Below are positions 26,727 to 35,211 of a stretch of DNA of 64,000 bases, one piece after another. The notes under the pieces were generated by a model. It was given only the letters and a program-made list of their open reading frames with translations, was not told where the DNA came from and did not search any database. Each line of letters starts with the position of its first letter. Positions within the stretch are counted from its first letter, which is position 1. The translations under genes and the position numbers were made by a program. Origin of the DNA: Candidatus Aminicenantota bacterium (GTDB lineage Bacteria; Acidobacteriota; Aminicenantia; Aminicenantales; Aminicenantaceae); NCBI GenBank assembly GCA_020348385.1, contig CP070750.1, forward strand, positions 1,373,041 to 1,437,040, given 5' to 3'.

Positions 26727-28262
26727 TCATTCTGTATTCGGTATGCCGGTTTTCTGGAAGAAGTCCGATGCTTTGGCGATGCGGATTTTCTCCGGAATGA
26801 TATCCAGAGGAAAAGTTTGGTATACCAAATCCTCATCCAAGATTTTTTGGGGCATGTTCGGATTGGCGTAGCTTATCGGAGATGGAGTGTTGGCAATCAG
26901 ATCATTTTTCAAGGCTTCAGCATCCTGGGTGATGATGGCGATATATACATTGTCGGAATTCAGATAGGTTTGGATGGCGTTGTTCACATCCTTGTGTGTG
27001 ATCTTGGGCAAGCGTTCCTGGACTTCTGCCAGAAAGTCCTTGTAACCGTAATAACGAGAGTCCATCTGCCAGCCCAGCCGTTCGCCGAGAGTCTGGGCAT
27101 AAAGCCGGGTGTAGTTCAGGAGATATTTGCGAACGAGCTGGAATCTTTCCTCGGAGATTCCCTCTTCCACCAGTTTTTTCAGCTCCAGGAGAGCCTGCCG
27201 CAGGACAAAGTGGCGGTTTGAGTTAGCCAATGCTCGTATCCATATCGAGAAATACTGCTGTTGGCGGCAATAATTGGTCCCGGGAAACTTGCGGCGTCCT
27301 TGGATAAAATGGTCGGCATAGGCATAGTCTCCGTAGTTCTGTCCCCGTTCTTCCCGGATTTTCTGGTAGAGATGGGAAAGGCTTTGCCGGTGTTCCCCGA
27401 AGTGAGAACAGGCGATCCAGAGCGCAAAAAAGTCGTCGGAAGACTTCCCGATGGTGTGGGGAAATCCCATAGAGATATTCGTGGCTGGGGTTTGTTTGTC
27501 GGCGATCACGATTTCCAATCCATCTGGCATCCTTTGAGCAGGTAGTTCCAACAGAGGATCGAAACCTTCCGGAAGAACGGCAAAATCATCCGCGACTTTT
27601 GTCGGGAAGTCAGCCGGGTAACCTCCGGCCAATCCGATGGTGATATTGCCCTGTCTGAAGTGTCCCTGGTAGAAGGCTTTGACATCATCGAGGGTCAGGC
27701 TTCTGACGCTTTCTACGGTACCTGAATCGTGGTGGCCATAAGGATGATTCTCGTACATCATCAAGTTCAGGATTTCTTTTCCGAATTGTTCGTCCATGTT
27801 ACCAACCAGGGTTTTCTCTAAGAAGTTAAGCTGGTTTGTCTTCAGCCGGATAAAGTCCTCTTCGCGGAATCCAGGGTCGAGTAGCATGTCCTTGAAGATG
27901 GCATAAAACTCATCCAGATTATCGATATGGATGGTGCCGATAAAAACGGACATTTCTTTTTCGACCCGGAGGCCCACACGGGCAGCCATCGGGTAGAATT
28001 TTTGCTGGATTTCCTTGTATGTCAAGGTTTTTGTCCCTCCGTTGGCCAGCAACCTCATGGTGAGCTGACAGATCCCCTTTTTTCCTGCCGGGTCAGAGGC
28101 AGAACCGAAGTTGAGCAAAATCCGGAAACTGATCAAAGGGCTTCCCTCGACGGGCAATAGCTCTGATCCCATTTTTCCTGCTGTCTTTTTGGTGCAAGAA
28201 GCTGCCATGAATAAAGCCACAGTTAAAAAAAGGCTAAGCATGAGTATTTTTGTTTTTTTCAT
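26727..28262 (-). CDS. M16 peptidase-like lipoprotein, non-catalytic partner
   Basis: This 511-aa protein is homologous to M16 metallopeptidases but lacks the HxxEH zinc motif. It has an N-terminal lipoprotein signal with lipobox AASC near residue 23. It keeps the two-domain M16 architecture and the PYGHHDSGTVESVRSLTLDDVKAFY region. In two-subunit M16 enzymes the inactive chain contributes substrate binding, and the gene overlaps that of the active chain by 4 nt. A periplasmic heterodimer is inferred. Confidence 0.85.
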   Translation of the reverse strand: MKKTKILMLSLFLTVALFMAASCTKKTAGKMGSELLPVEGSPLISFRILLNFGSASDPAGKKGICQLTMRLLANGGTKTLTYKEIQQKFYPMAARVGLRVEKEMSVFIGTIHIDNLDEFYAIFKDMLLDPGFREEDFIRLKTNQLNFLEKTLVGNMDEQFGKEILNLMMYENHPYGHHDSGTVESVRSLTLDDVKAFYQGHFRQGNITIGLAGGYPADFPTKVADDFAVLPEGFDPLLELPAQRMPDGLEIVIADKQTPATNISMGFPHTIGKSSDDFFALWIACSHFGEHRQSLSHLYQKIREERGQNYGDYAYADHFIQGRRKFPGTNYCRQQQYFSIWIRALANSNRHFVLRQALLELKKLVEEGISEERFQLVRKYLLNYTRLYAQTLGERLGWQMDSRYYGYKDFLAEVQERLPKITHKDVNNAIQTYLNSDNVYIAIITQDAEALKNDLIANTPSPISYANPNMPQKILDEDLVYQTFPLDIIPEKIRIAKASDFFQKTGIPNTE

Positions 28263-29602
28263 TGGCTCTTCCCTCCAGTTAGGGTCACGACTGTGCTGTT
28301 TGATTTTTTGAAATACTTATTGGCCATGGCCATGATATCCTGAGGGGTGACTTTTTCGAAGAGCTGAAACATTTTATTCACGCTTCCCGGATCTGTTGTC
28401 AGGCTGATGTAAAAGGCAAGTGATCCTGCCACACCGTCTGTGGTTCCCAATGAATTGGCGAATGAGTATTTGAGGTTGGATTTGATATCAGCCAGTTTTG
28501 CTTCGGAAACAGACTTTGTTTTGAGCCTTTCAAGTTCTTTGAGTATCTCCTCTTCCACATACGCAAGGTCCTTCTCGTTTTTAACCACGGAATTAAAGGT
28601 CAGGAGATAAGGGTCTCGCCGGTCCGCGAAGCTGGCGCCCAGGGATTGGCATTTTTGTTCTTCGATGACAAGTCTCTGATAGAGCTCGGATGAGCGGGAA
28701 AAAGCGATTTCTGCCATCAAGTCGAGAGCGGCTTTATCGATGTTCTCATCCGAATAGGCTGGCCCGTGAAATCCGATGACCAGCATCGGGAGTGTACGGG
28801 TCGGCCAATCGTAATGGGCTCGTTTGGGTTGGGTTTGGGCGGGTTCTTCTGGAGTGACCAGGGTGTAATCTGATTTTTGCCATCCTCCATAATACTGGTT
28901 CACGTAGGCCATCATTTGATCATGGTCGAAATCTCCAGCGACAAGAAGTATCGCGTTATCCGGCGCATAAAATCGTTTTTTATATAACTGGCTGTATTCA
29001 AATTGGTTAGGCATGTCCAGGATGTCTTCCAGATAACCGAGAGTGGTGTGTTTATAGGAGTGTTTTTCGTATGCCGTATCCCTGAGAAGTTCGAACAGTC
29101 TCCTGGTTGGACTGGAAACGCTGGCATAATACTCGCCCTCGATCACCGTTGCTTCGGTTTTGAGCATCTCTTCGTCATAAAAAAGGTTGATGAACCTGTC
29201 TGCTTCGGCTTTGACCACGCTTTCAAGGTTTTCCCTTCCGGCGAACACGACGTAATAGCAGGTGTAATCATCCGTGGTGTAAGCATTGGTCCCCGCCCCG
29301 ATCTCACTAAGGAAATTATCGTATTCTTCGGGAGACATGTTTTCGGTGCCCTTGAACATCATGTGTTCGAAGAAGTGGGCAAAACCGGATTTTCCCGGCT
29401 CGACCTCGTTTCGGGATCCGGAGCGAACGATGGTGTAATAGGAGATTATATTGGGATTGGGAAGAGGGATGGAGACAACTTTGAAGCCGTTTTCCAGTTC
29501 AACGACTTTATAATCGTAGGGAAATATTTCAGAGGCTTGCAGAATTATCGGGGAAAACAGAAGAAGTAGCAGACCCAGGGTAGAAAAAAGATATTTGTGC
29601 AT
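28259..29602 (-). CDS. Zn-dependent M16 peptidase, catalytic subunit
   Basis: This 447-aa precursor has a signal peptide and the inverted zinc motif HFFEH at about residues 75-79, with the downstream Glu in EATVIEGEYYAS. ANSLGTTDG and the Y-R pair are in the C-terminal half. It hydrolyses peptides in the periplasm. It is first in a run continuing through the inactive M16 partner, the GH172-type protein, the toroid protein and the SGNH hydrolase. Just upstream is a nested palindromic repeat (29637-29740) rather than a clear promoter. Confidence 0.9.
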   Translation of the reverse strand: MHKYLFSTLGLLLLLFSPIILQASEIFPYDYKVVELENGFKVVSIPLPNPNIISYYTIVRSGSRNEVEPGKSGFAHFFEHMMFKGTENMSPEEYDNFLSEIGAGTNAYTTDDYTCYYVVFAGRENLESVVKAEADRFINLFYDEEMLKTEATVIEGEYYASVSSPTRRLFELLRDTAYEKHSYKHTTLGYLEDILDMPNQFEYSQLYKKRFYAPDNAILLVAGDFDHDQMMAYVNQYYGGWQKSDYTLVTPEEPAQTQPKRAHYDWPTRTLPMLVIGFHGPAYSDENIDKAALDLMAEIAFSRSSELYQRLVIEEQKCQSLGASFADRRDPYLLTFNSVVKNEKDLAYVEEEILKELERLKTKSVSEAKLADIKSNLKYSFANSLGTTDGVAGSLAFYISLTTDPGSVNKMFQLFEKVTPQDIMAMANKYFKKSNSTVVTLTGGKSQ

Positions 29603-29636
29603 TTTTTTGTCCTCCTTTTTAACCTGAATTATTCAT

Positions 29637-29740
29637 AAAAAACGTCTATTCTTTTCTGCGTTAAAAATGTCAGGAACTTATCCTGACATTCTTGAAAAAA
29701 CTTTTCAAGAAGTATCTATTCATACTCGTAGACGTTTTTT
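29637..29740. repeat. Nested palindromic repeat element upstream of the M16 operon
   Basis: Outer 12-bp inverted repeats AAAAAACGTCTA (29637-29648) and TAGACGTTTTTT (29729-29740) enclose two hairpins. One is a 25-nt perfect palindrome with arms AATGTCAGGA (29666-29690); the other has 8-bp arms CTTGAAAA (29691-29709). The first hairpin is the reverse complement of the one at 20729-20747. This structure fits a non-autonomous mobile or REP-like element. An open frame crossing it on the plus strand is not accepted as a gene. Confidence 0.6.
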
Positions 29741-29883
29741 ACCCTTCGGGCGAACCAATACTGCTTGGTGCGGGGGATTGGCCTAGGTTCGTGCATCATC
29801 CAGCTAATGAGAGTTTTGCTGAAAATCCATCAAATAAGCAGAAAATATATACCAAAAACCTCACCACAAAACAAGGATGGCAC

Positions 29884-30336
29884 CTAGCCAAGCCATTTTT
29901 GAAGCCAGCCGAATCTGGCCTCAGGTTTTTGATCTCTGGGCGTGTATGGTTTGATATCCAGGATTGGAGTTCCCTCGATCATATCTAACCCTTGGACACG
30001 CAATTTATTTTTGTCCCGGTTGAGGAGCCGAAGCACCGTAAACCCGATGGGATTGGGCCGGTTTGGGCTTCGGGTGGAAAAAATGCCTCTCCGCTTTTTA
30101 TCGAACGGGGGATAGGCGTATAGTTTTCTCTCCATGGATTTGTGAAAAAAGAATATCAGGATGATATGGGAGAACCCATCGAGATCATGCAATCCATCGG
30201 CGAATTCTCCGAAAATCTCCAGTTCTCCCTGGATTGCCTCGAATCCTTTCGGATCGATATTCCGAGATTTTTTGATATCTTTTTTTTCTTGGAAAGGAGA
30301 GTGAACCATCCCGATTGGATTAAAGATTATTTCCAT
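29884..30336 (-). CDS. trmO: tRNA (N6-threonylcarbamoyladenosine(37)-N6)-methyltransferase TrmO
   Basis: This 150-aa TsaA-like protein carries the SAM-binding signature FSTRSPNRPNPIG near residues 90-102, FADGLHDLDGFSHIILIF and a C-terminal ILDIKPYTPR. It methylates t6A37 in certain tRNAs to m6t6A. It is shorter than E. coli TrmO because it lacks the C-terminal extension, as many bacterial and archaeal versions do. Its start lies inside the end of the DUF123 gene (17-nt overlap). MtaB, another t6A-modifying enzyme, is encoded at 60564. Confidence 0.88.
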   Translation of the reverse strand: MEIIFNPIGMVHSPFQEKKDIKKSRNIDPKGFEAIQGELEIFGEFADGLHDLDGFSHIILIFFFHKSMERKLYAYPPFDKKRRGIFSTRSPNRPNPIGFTVLRLLNRDKNKLRVQGLDMIEGTPILDIKPYTPRDQKPEARFGWLQKWLG

Positions 30337-30766
30337 TGATCTTCACCTTTTCAAATCCAATTTTCTTTTTCAAGGCTCTTAGCCCTTTTGTGTTTTGAGG
30401 GAAATAAAAAAGATGACCCCGGCAGCCGCAATCGGATGAGCCAAATCCTTGTATGGTTTTTGGCGCTGCGGGGCGGAAATTTTCTATCTCACGAGCGATT
30501 TTGCATTCGGCGAAATAATCTTGGCGGATCCAAATGTCCACGATTTTTGCCTTCTGTAACAGGTAATCGATATGCCAGAATAACTTTTTTTGATTCCGGA
30601 GGTGGCGTTTAATCCTTGCTTGAAGTCCGGTCCGTGCCCTTCCGATATAAAGGTAGGTCCCATTTTTATAATCGACCGCCGGAAGCTTCCCTGGTTTTAT
30701 TTTTTGTGTCTCAGCCAAACTGATGAACAAAACGTACATGCCGTTATCTTGTTCTTTTCCGCTCAC
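30320..30766 (-). CDS. DUF123 GIY-YIG-like protein
   Basis: This 148-aa protein begins with the GIY-YIG-related strands GMYVLFI and GTYLYIGRARTG, followed by RIKRHLRNQKKLFWHIDYLL and GFGSSDCGCRGHLFYF, the DUF123 pattern. Such domains occur alone or fused to endonuclease III and are thought to act on nucleic acids, though activity is unproven. It is encoded directly before trmO and overlaps it. Confidence 0.8.
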   Translation of the reverse strand: MSGKEQDNGMYVLFISLAETQKIKPGKLPAVDYKNGTYLYIGRARTGLQARIKRHLRNQKKLFWHIDYLLQKAKIVDIWIRQDYFAECKIAREIENFRPAAPKTIQGFGSSDCGCRGHLFYFPQNTKGLRALKKKIGFEKVKINGNNL

Positions 30767-30818
30767 GTCTTTTTTCCCCGAGAGGTTTCATGCAGGGATT
30801 ATGTAACACAGTGAGGTT

Positions 30819-31784
30819 TTACTCGTTGGCGTATGTCAGCCACGTTACGTAGTTATTATTCTCGCCCGAAACGATTTTTTTAAAAGCCTCGATTATCTTT
30901 GTGGTAATTTCCCCGGCTGTCCCCGATCCGATCGTGTATTCTTTGGGAGATTTCTCGCTTTCGGAATCGTCCAGAACCTGTGTGATCGGCGCGATTTCGA
31001 CGGCTGTCCCTGAGAAAAAGGCTTCGTCCGCCGTGAAAAGGTCTTGCTTGGTAATCGGGCCAATGGACGTGGGGATGCCCATGTCTTCTGCTATTTTGAG
31101 GATGCTCGTGCGGGTAATTCCCTCCAGAACCGATTCGTTCACATCGTTGGTTTTCACCACACCATCTTTGATGATCAGGATGTTTTCGCCGGGACCTTCT
31201 GCGACATTCCCTTCCAGATTCAGGAAGATCGCCTCATCATATCCTTTTTCCCGGGCCATGACACCATAAATTGTTGAAAGAATGTACAATCCGCCCAGTT
31301 TTGCCTTCATATCGAACTGGGAGTGATGGATCCGTCGCCAGGGAAGCAAGTAAGCATGGATGCCTTGCTTGGCTTTATCCCCTAAATAGGCCCCCCACTT
31401 CCAGGCTGCAATCATGAGTTCAACGGGCGAATGCTTGGGAACAAGGCCCAAATTCCCGTAGGAATAATACAGAAGAGGACGGATGTACGCCGAGTCCAGT
31501 CGATTTTCCCTAACAACCTGTTTGATGGCTTCTGCTATTTCTTTTTTGGTGTAGGGGATGTTCATCCTCAGCAATGATGCGGAGTAGAAAAACCGTTCGA
31601 TGTGGTCAGGAAGACGAAAAATGGCCGGTCCATTGGCCGCTTGATATGCCCGGATGCCCTCGAAAACGGAGGTCCCGTAATGGAGTGCATGACTCATGAC
31701 GTGGACGTTGGATTCCGTCCAATCGTGGAATTTTCCCATGTGCCAAAATTTTTTTGCTCTTGGGAAATTCGAGTTATCGAACAT
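30819..31784 (-). CDS. ilvE: Branched-chain amino acid aminotransferase
   Basis: This 321-aa class IV PLP aminotransferase has HALHYGTSVFEGIRAY near residues 31-46, RPLLYYSYGNLG, the PLP-Lys region MKAKLGGLYILS, EGPGENILII and TADEAFFSGTAVEIAPI. These match IlvE, which makes Leu, Ile and Val from their 2-oxo acids. The length is slightly above the usual 308. The ATG has AAGGAG 6 nt upstream. It is apparently transcribed alone; no other branched-chain genes are nearby. Confidence 0.92.
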   Translation of the reverse strand: MFDNSNFPRAKKFWHMGKFHDWTESNVHVMSHALHYGTSVFEGIRAYQAANGPAIFRLPDHIERFFYSASLLRMNIPYTKKEIAEAIKQVVRENRLDSAYIRPLLYYSYGNLGLVPKHSPVELMIAAWKWGAYLGDKAKQGIHAYLLPWRRIHHSQFDMKAKLGGLYILSTIYGVMAREKGYDEAIFLNLEGNVAEGPGENILIIKDGVVKTNDVNESVLEGITRTSILKIAEDMGIPTSIGPITKQDLFTADEAFFSGTAVEIAPITQVLDDSESEKSPKEYTIGSGTAGEITTKIIEAFKKIVSGENNNYVTWLTYANE

Positions 31785-32011
31785 TATGACTCCTTTAAAG
31801 CATTAACATTGACTATGTTTGTCTTGTCCATAAAGTGACTTTTGGATAATGGCATCTGACAAAGGAAATCTTTTTGGAAGAAAGGAGAGAATTTTTTCTC
31901 ACCGGTTTTTTCGGAATTCTCCGCATGTAGGGGTCTATTTTTTTTGGGATTGTTGGAGAAACATTACGTTATCACAATTGAAAAAAAATGGAAAGAATCC
32001 TGTTCAATATT

Positions 32012-32524
32012 TTACGTTGGAATGAAAAATTCCCATGCGCACCAAACATTGGGGGGATGTGGATCGGGCGGGCACGTAAGACAGCGCGTTTGGATCCTGG
32101 GATCGATGGTACTGGCAAAACCGCTGTATTCCACTATGCCCACGGACTTGCACGGAAAGTCCGGCAATCCCTGGCGTTTTCGTGCTTCTTGCACACGGCA
32201 TCGGTTCATCCGGAAGACACACCTGTTATCACTTGCCTCCAGGACCTCTTGTACATTGATAAAAGCATAAAGCCTGAATTTGAGAGCTTCAATGAGGGCA
32301 GGGATGCCTCCTCCCGTTGGCATGTTGAGTCTTTTCATGATCCTCTTGGCTTCGATCACGGTAAACTTTTCCCAGGCTTTTTTGTCCAATTCCATGGCTG
32401 CTTCCATCCCGAATTTTTCCTCCACGGCTCTAAACCAGAGACCGTCATGGGCGAGCCAATTTTTAGCCGCATCGAACAAAAGTTCTTGAAGCTCCTGGGG
32501 ATCCAACCCGTTGATGTTTTTCAT
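32012..32524 (-). CDS. DUF6125-like (ATC hydrolase-related) protein
   Basis: This 170-aa protein has the opening AHDGLWFRAVEEKFGMEAAMELD and a C-terminal Cys-rich region with CRVQEARKRQGLPDFPCKSVG and a later TRCLTCPPDPHPPNVWCAWEF. This pattern is seen in DUF6125 and L-2-amino-thiazoline-4-carboxylate hydrolase-like proteins. The cysteines suggest a metal or cofactor site; no activity can be assigned. It overlaps the radical SAM gene by 4 nt and is last in that operon. Confidence 0.65.
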   Translation of the reverse strand: MKNINGLDPQELQELLFDAAKNWLAHDGLWFRAVEEKFGMEAAMELDKKAWEKFTVIEAKRIMKRLNMPTGGGIPALIEALKFRLYAFINVQEVLEASDNRCVFRMNRCRVQEARKRQGLPDFPCKSVGIVEYSGFASTIDPRIQTRCLTCPPDPHPPNVWCAWEFFIPT

Positions 32525-33477
32525 TTTTTGTCCTTCATGGCTCGTTTGTTTTTTTGCTTTTGTGATTTAAAGAATTTTTTGCCTTCGTGGATGACGATTC
32601 TAATTTTGCCCTCCATGAGGAGGATATCGCAATATTTATTCAGTTCGTTTTTGTGTTTCCCCAAAGATTTGCTCATATCCGCAAGGGTGACAGGCCTTCT
32701 GGCCACCATCGCAAGGATTGCGTCTTTGAGATCACGGGATTCTGGTCTATGTCGAATTTTATCGAATTCTGCAACAATTTCGGCCTTTGTGCCGAAAAAT
32801 TCGCGGATTTTCTCCAGTTCTTGGTAATTGAGCGCGAGGGCAGATTTTTCTACGGGGGGGCGGATAACTGTGTTGAGTTGGATCTTGTCGGGATTGATTT
32901 CGGCGACGGCTTTTTTGAGTTTTTTTAGATGGGCAGGGGAATCGTTCATGCCTTTGACAAAAAGAATCTCCAACCAAATCTTACCACAGAATTCTTGGCG
33001 AAAATTTTTCAAGCCTTCGAGAACCTGCCGGATTTTAAGGGATGGATGAGGTCTGTTCACGCGTTCAAAAATTTCTTGGGTAGCCGCATCCAAAGAGGGG
33101 ACGACCAAGTCTGCATTGGATAGAGCGTGTCGGACACTTTGGTGCAATAGGAGAGTACCGTTGGTTAGAACAGCGACAGGAATCGAGGTGTTTTTTTTAA
33201 TTTCCTGGATGAGTTTTCCGATGAACACATTGAGGGGGGGGTCTCCTGAGCCGGAAAACGTGATGTAGTCGATACGATGCCCCGCAGCGATAGCGTTTTT
33301 TATTTGGGAAAGTATCGAATCAACATCAAAATATTTTTTCCGTTGGACCGTTTTCTTATCAGTATGGCCCAGCTGACAATAGATGCAATCCAAGGAACAT
33401 GTTTTGGACGGCAGGATGTCGACGCCCAGAGAATAGCCCAAGCGCCTGGATGGGACTGGGCCATAAATGTGCATCAA
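32521..33477 (-). CDS. Radical SAM protein (COG0731, wyosine-synthase-like) with C-terminal winged helix
   Basis: This 318-aa protein starts IYGPVPSRRLGYSLGVDILP and has the cluster motif CSLDCIYC at about residues 27-34, then TFSGSGDPPL for SAM binding. This is the family related to archaeal TYW1, but most bacterial members have no known substrate. Residues after about 250 (AILAMVARRPVTLADMSKSLGKHKNELNKY) look like a winged helix-turn-helix with a Lys-rich tail, suggesting nucleic acid contact. Its ATG overlaps the DUF6485 stop by 4 nt. Confidence 0.82.
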   Translation of the reverse strand: MMHIYGPVPSRRLGYSLGVDILPSKTCSLDCIYCQLGHTDKKTVQRKKYFDVDSILSQIKNAIAAGHRIDYITFSGSGDPPLNVFIGKLIQEIKKNTSIPVAVLTNGTLLLHQSVRHALSNADLVVPSLDAATQEIFERVNRPHPSLKIRQVLEGLKNFRQEFCGKIWLEILFVKGMNDSPAHLKKLKKAVAEINPDKIQLNTVIRPPVEKSALALNYQELEKIREFFGTKAEIVAEFDKIRHRPESRDLKDAILAMVARRPVTLADMSKSLGKHKNELNKYCDILLMEGKIRIVIHEGKKFFKSQKQKNKRAMKDKK

Positions 33478-33677
33478 ACCGTGTCTTTGTAGATTTGGAT
33501 GAACCGTCTCAACGACCGGTCATAAGTTCTTTCCACCTCGTCTGGAAATAGGCAAGCCGGGAGCTGTTTCATACTCCAATGATATTGGAGGCATTCGCAG
33601 CAGATGCCCTTGCGGTTGCAAGGTTCATATGAACAGTTGCAAATTTGGAGATTTTTGTTTTCTTGGCATTCTTTCAT
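33474..33677 (-). CDS. Small Cys-rich DUF6485-like protein
   Basis: This 67-aa protein has seven cysteines in the N-terminal half: CNCSYEPCNRKGICCECLQYH followed by LPACLF. The pattern CxCxxxxCxxxGxCCEC is typical of DUF6485 proteins and suggests a metal site. It is the first gene of the three-gene operon with the radical SAM enzyme and the DUF6125-like protein and has its own extended -10 promoter. Function unknown. Confidence 0.75.
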   Translation of the reverse strand: MKECQENKNLQICNCSYEPCNRKGICCECLQYHWSMKQLPACLFPDEVERTYDRSLRRFIQIYKDTV

Positions 33678-33734
33678 GGTTTACTCCGTCGAAGGGTGCA
33701 CTCTGTTGAAGCTCTTGAGCGCATTTGAGTGGGC

Positions 33735-33743
33735 ATTATACCA
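33735..33743 (-). promoter_or_regulatory. Extended -10 promoter of the DUF6485-radical SAM operon
   Basis: On the minus strand TGGTATAAT (33743-33735) is an extended -10 element about 58 nt before the first ATG. The -35 region is poor, as at the other extended -10 promoters in the window. Confidence 0.5.
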
Positions 33744-33836
33744 AAAATTATGCGCGAGGTCTTGTTTAGAGAAAGTTTGAAACTATGTCTGAGGTTGCGA
33801 TTGCCCTGGCTTACGTTATGTTCTATACTGGACAAA

Positions 33837-34256
33837 ATGCCAAAGAAAAAAAATGCAAAACCAACTGTATCTTCCTCTATGGAAAAGGAGGCCAAAGCTG
33901 GGCTGAGAAAAAAGCTTCCTCCGATCGAAACGTTTCCCAATCAGTTCCCTGATTATGAGATTAAAATCGAGATTCCTGAATTCACATCCGTATGTCCCAA
34001 AACAGCTTTTCCAGATTTTGGCGTTCTCGAGATCCGGTACACACCTGACAAATATTGCCTCGAGCTAAAATCTCTCAAATTGTATCTGTTGGGATACAGA
34101 AACCTCGGGATTTTTTATGAAAATGCCGTGAATCGTATCCTGGATGATATTGTCAAGGCCTGCCGACCGGTTCGAGCGTCCGTTATTGGTGAATTCAATC
34201 CGAGAGGAGGGATGATGTCCACCATAGAGGCTCATTATCCCAAAAGCAGGAAATAA
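33837..34256 (+). CDS. queF: NADPH-dependent preQ0 reductase QueF (type I)
   Basis: This 139-aa enzyme has the type I QueF motifs IPEFTSVCPKTAFPDFG (catalytic Cys and Asp), LELKSLKLYLLGYRNLGIFYE and GEFNPRGG. It reduces preQ0 to preQ1 for queuosine synthesis, which fits queC-queD-queE 1.5 kb downstream on the other strand. ATG 33837 is preferred to earlier in-frame starts because homology begins after it; a Lys-rich N-terminal extension precedes the conserved core and the SD is weak. Confidence 0.92.
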   Translation: MPKKKNAKPTVSSSMEKEAKAGLRKKLPPIETFPNQFPDYEIKIEIPEFTSVCPKTAFPDFGVLEIRYTPDKYCLELKSLKLYLLGYRNLGIFYENAVNRILDDIVKACRPVRASVIGEFNPRGGMMSTIEAHYPKSRK

Positions 34257-34283
34257 TCGGGTAACCTGTCTGTTCGACTCATC

Positions 34284-35204
34284 ATGAAAAATCAAGAAAC
34301 ATTCGGCGTCACAGATCTTTATATGTTGTTGCTTACGTTGATGTGGGCCATCAATTTTAGCTTTGTAAAGATCGCACTTTTTGAATTTAGTCCGCTGGCC
34401 TTCAACGGCATCCGGATGGCCTTTGCCTCTCTCATTCTGGTTCTTGTTTTGTTCATCGTCAAAGAAGGCCTTGGCGTTGCAAAAAAGGATATCTGGAAGC
34501 TTGTGATCTTGGGGATCATCGGCAATACTGTCTATCAGTTGTTGTTCATTCATGGGATCAACCTGACCACTGCGTCGAATACATCCATCATCATGGCTAT
34601 GACTCCGGCATCTGTCGCCCTATTGAGTTCGCTTTTCAAACATGAAAAAATCCCTTGGGCCGGCTGGTTCGGTATCGCGATCTCTTTTGTTGGTTTTTAT
34701 CTGGTCATTTCCAAACAACCAGGATCATTCGTGTTTTCTTGGGAAAATCTGAAAGGGGATTTGATGATTTTTGGCGGAAACCTGGTTTGGGCTGTCTACA
34801 CAGTATTTTCCAAGCCCTTGTTGAGTCGCATTTCCCCCCTTAAATGGTCCTCACTCACCTTGGCCGTCGGAACAGTCTTTTATCTCCCTTTTTGTTTTTT
34901 TGCCTTTGCAAGACAGGACTTTGGGCAGATTTCCATCAAAGCTTGGTCCATGCTTGCATTTTCCGGTGTATTTGCCTTGTCATTCGGCTATGTTGTCTGG
35001 TATTCTTCTGTCAAGAGAATCGGCAACACCAAAACGGTTATATACGGCAATATCGTCCCTATTTTTACAGTCATTTTCGCCTCCATTTTTATCGCCGAGA
35101 GAATCGGCCGCTGGCAAGCTTTGGGGGCCATCATCATTTTAGTCGGGGTTTACTTGACGCGATCTGGGCACCGGGTTTTTTCGCCTGGGGGAAAGGTCGG
35201 CTAG
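34284..35204 (+). CDS. EamA/DMT family transporter
   Basis: The 306-aa protein has ten transmembrane segments in two EamA repeats (LMWAINFSFVKIAL at the start, GNLVWAVYTVFSKPLL at the start of the second half). DMT transporters export or import metabolites such as amino acids or purines. It lies 27 bp after queF, so a role with a deazapurine is possible but unproven. It converges on queE with 7 bp between stops. Confidence 0.88.
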   Translation: MKNQETFGVTDLYMLLLTLMWAINFSFVKIALFEFSPLAFNGIRMAFASLILVLVLFIVKEGLGVAKKDIWKLVILGIIGNTVYQLLFIHGINLTTASNTSIIMAMTPASVALLSSLFKHEKIPWAGWFGIAISFVGFYLVISKQPGSFVFSWENLKGDLMIFGGNLVWAVYTVFSKPLLSRISPLKWSSLTLAVGTVFYLPFCFFAFARQDFGQISIKAWSMLAFSGVFALSFGYVVWYSSVKRIGNTKTVIYGNIVPIFTVIFASIFIAERIGRWQALGAIIILVGVYLTRSGHRVFSPGGKVG

Positions 35205-35211
35205 ATTGTAA

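Noticed and set aside
29692..29988. A 98-codon plus-strand frame
   Set aside because: It begins inside the palindromic repeat and ends antisense to trmO; no SD.
31887..31921. Inverted repeat GAGAATT / AATTCTC downstream of the DUF6125-like gene
   Set aside because: The stem is 7 bp with a long loop and lacks a following T run on the right strand; too weak to call a terminator.
33678..33836. preQ1 riboswitch before queF
   Set aside because: No preQ1-I or preQ1-II signature (short C-rich loop with A-rich tail) could be found in the leader.
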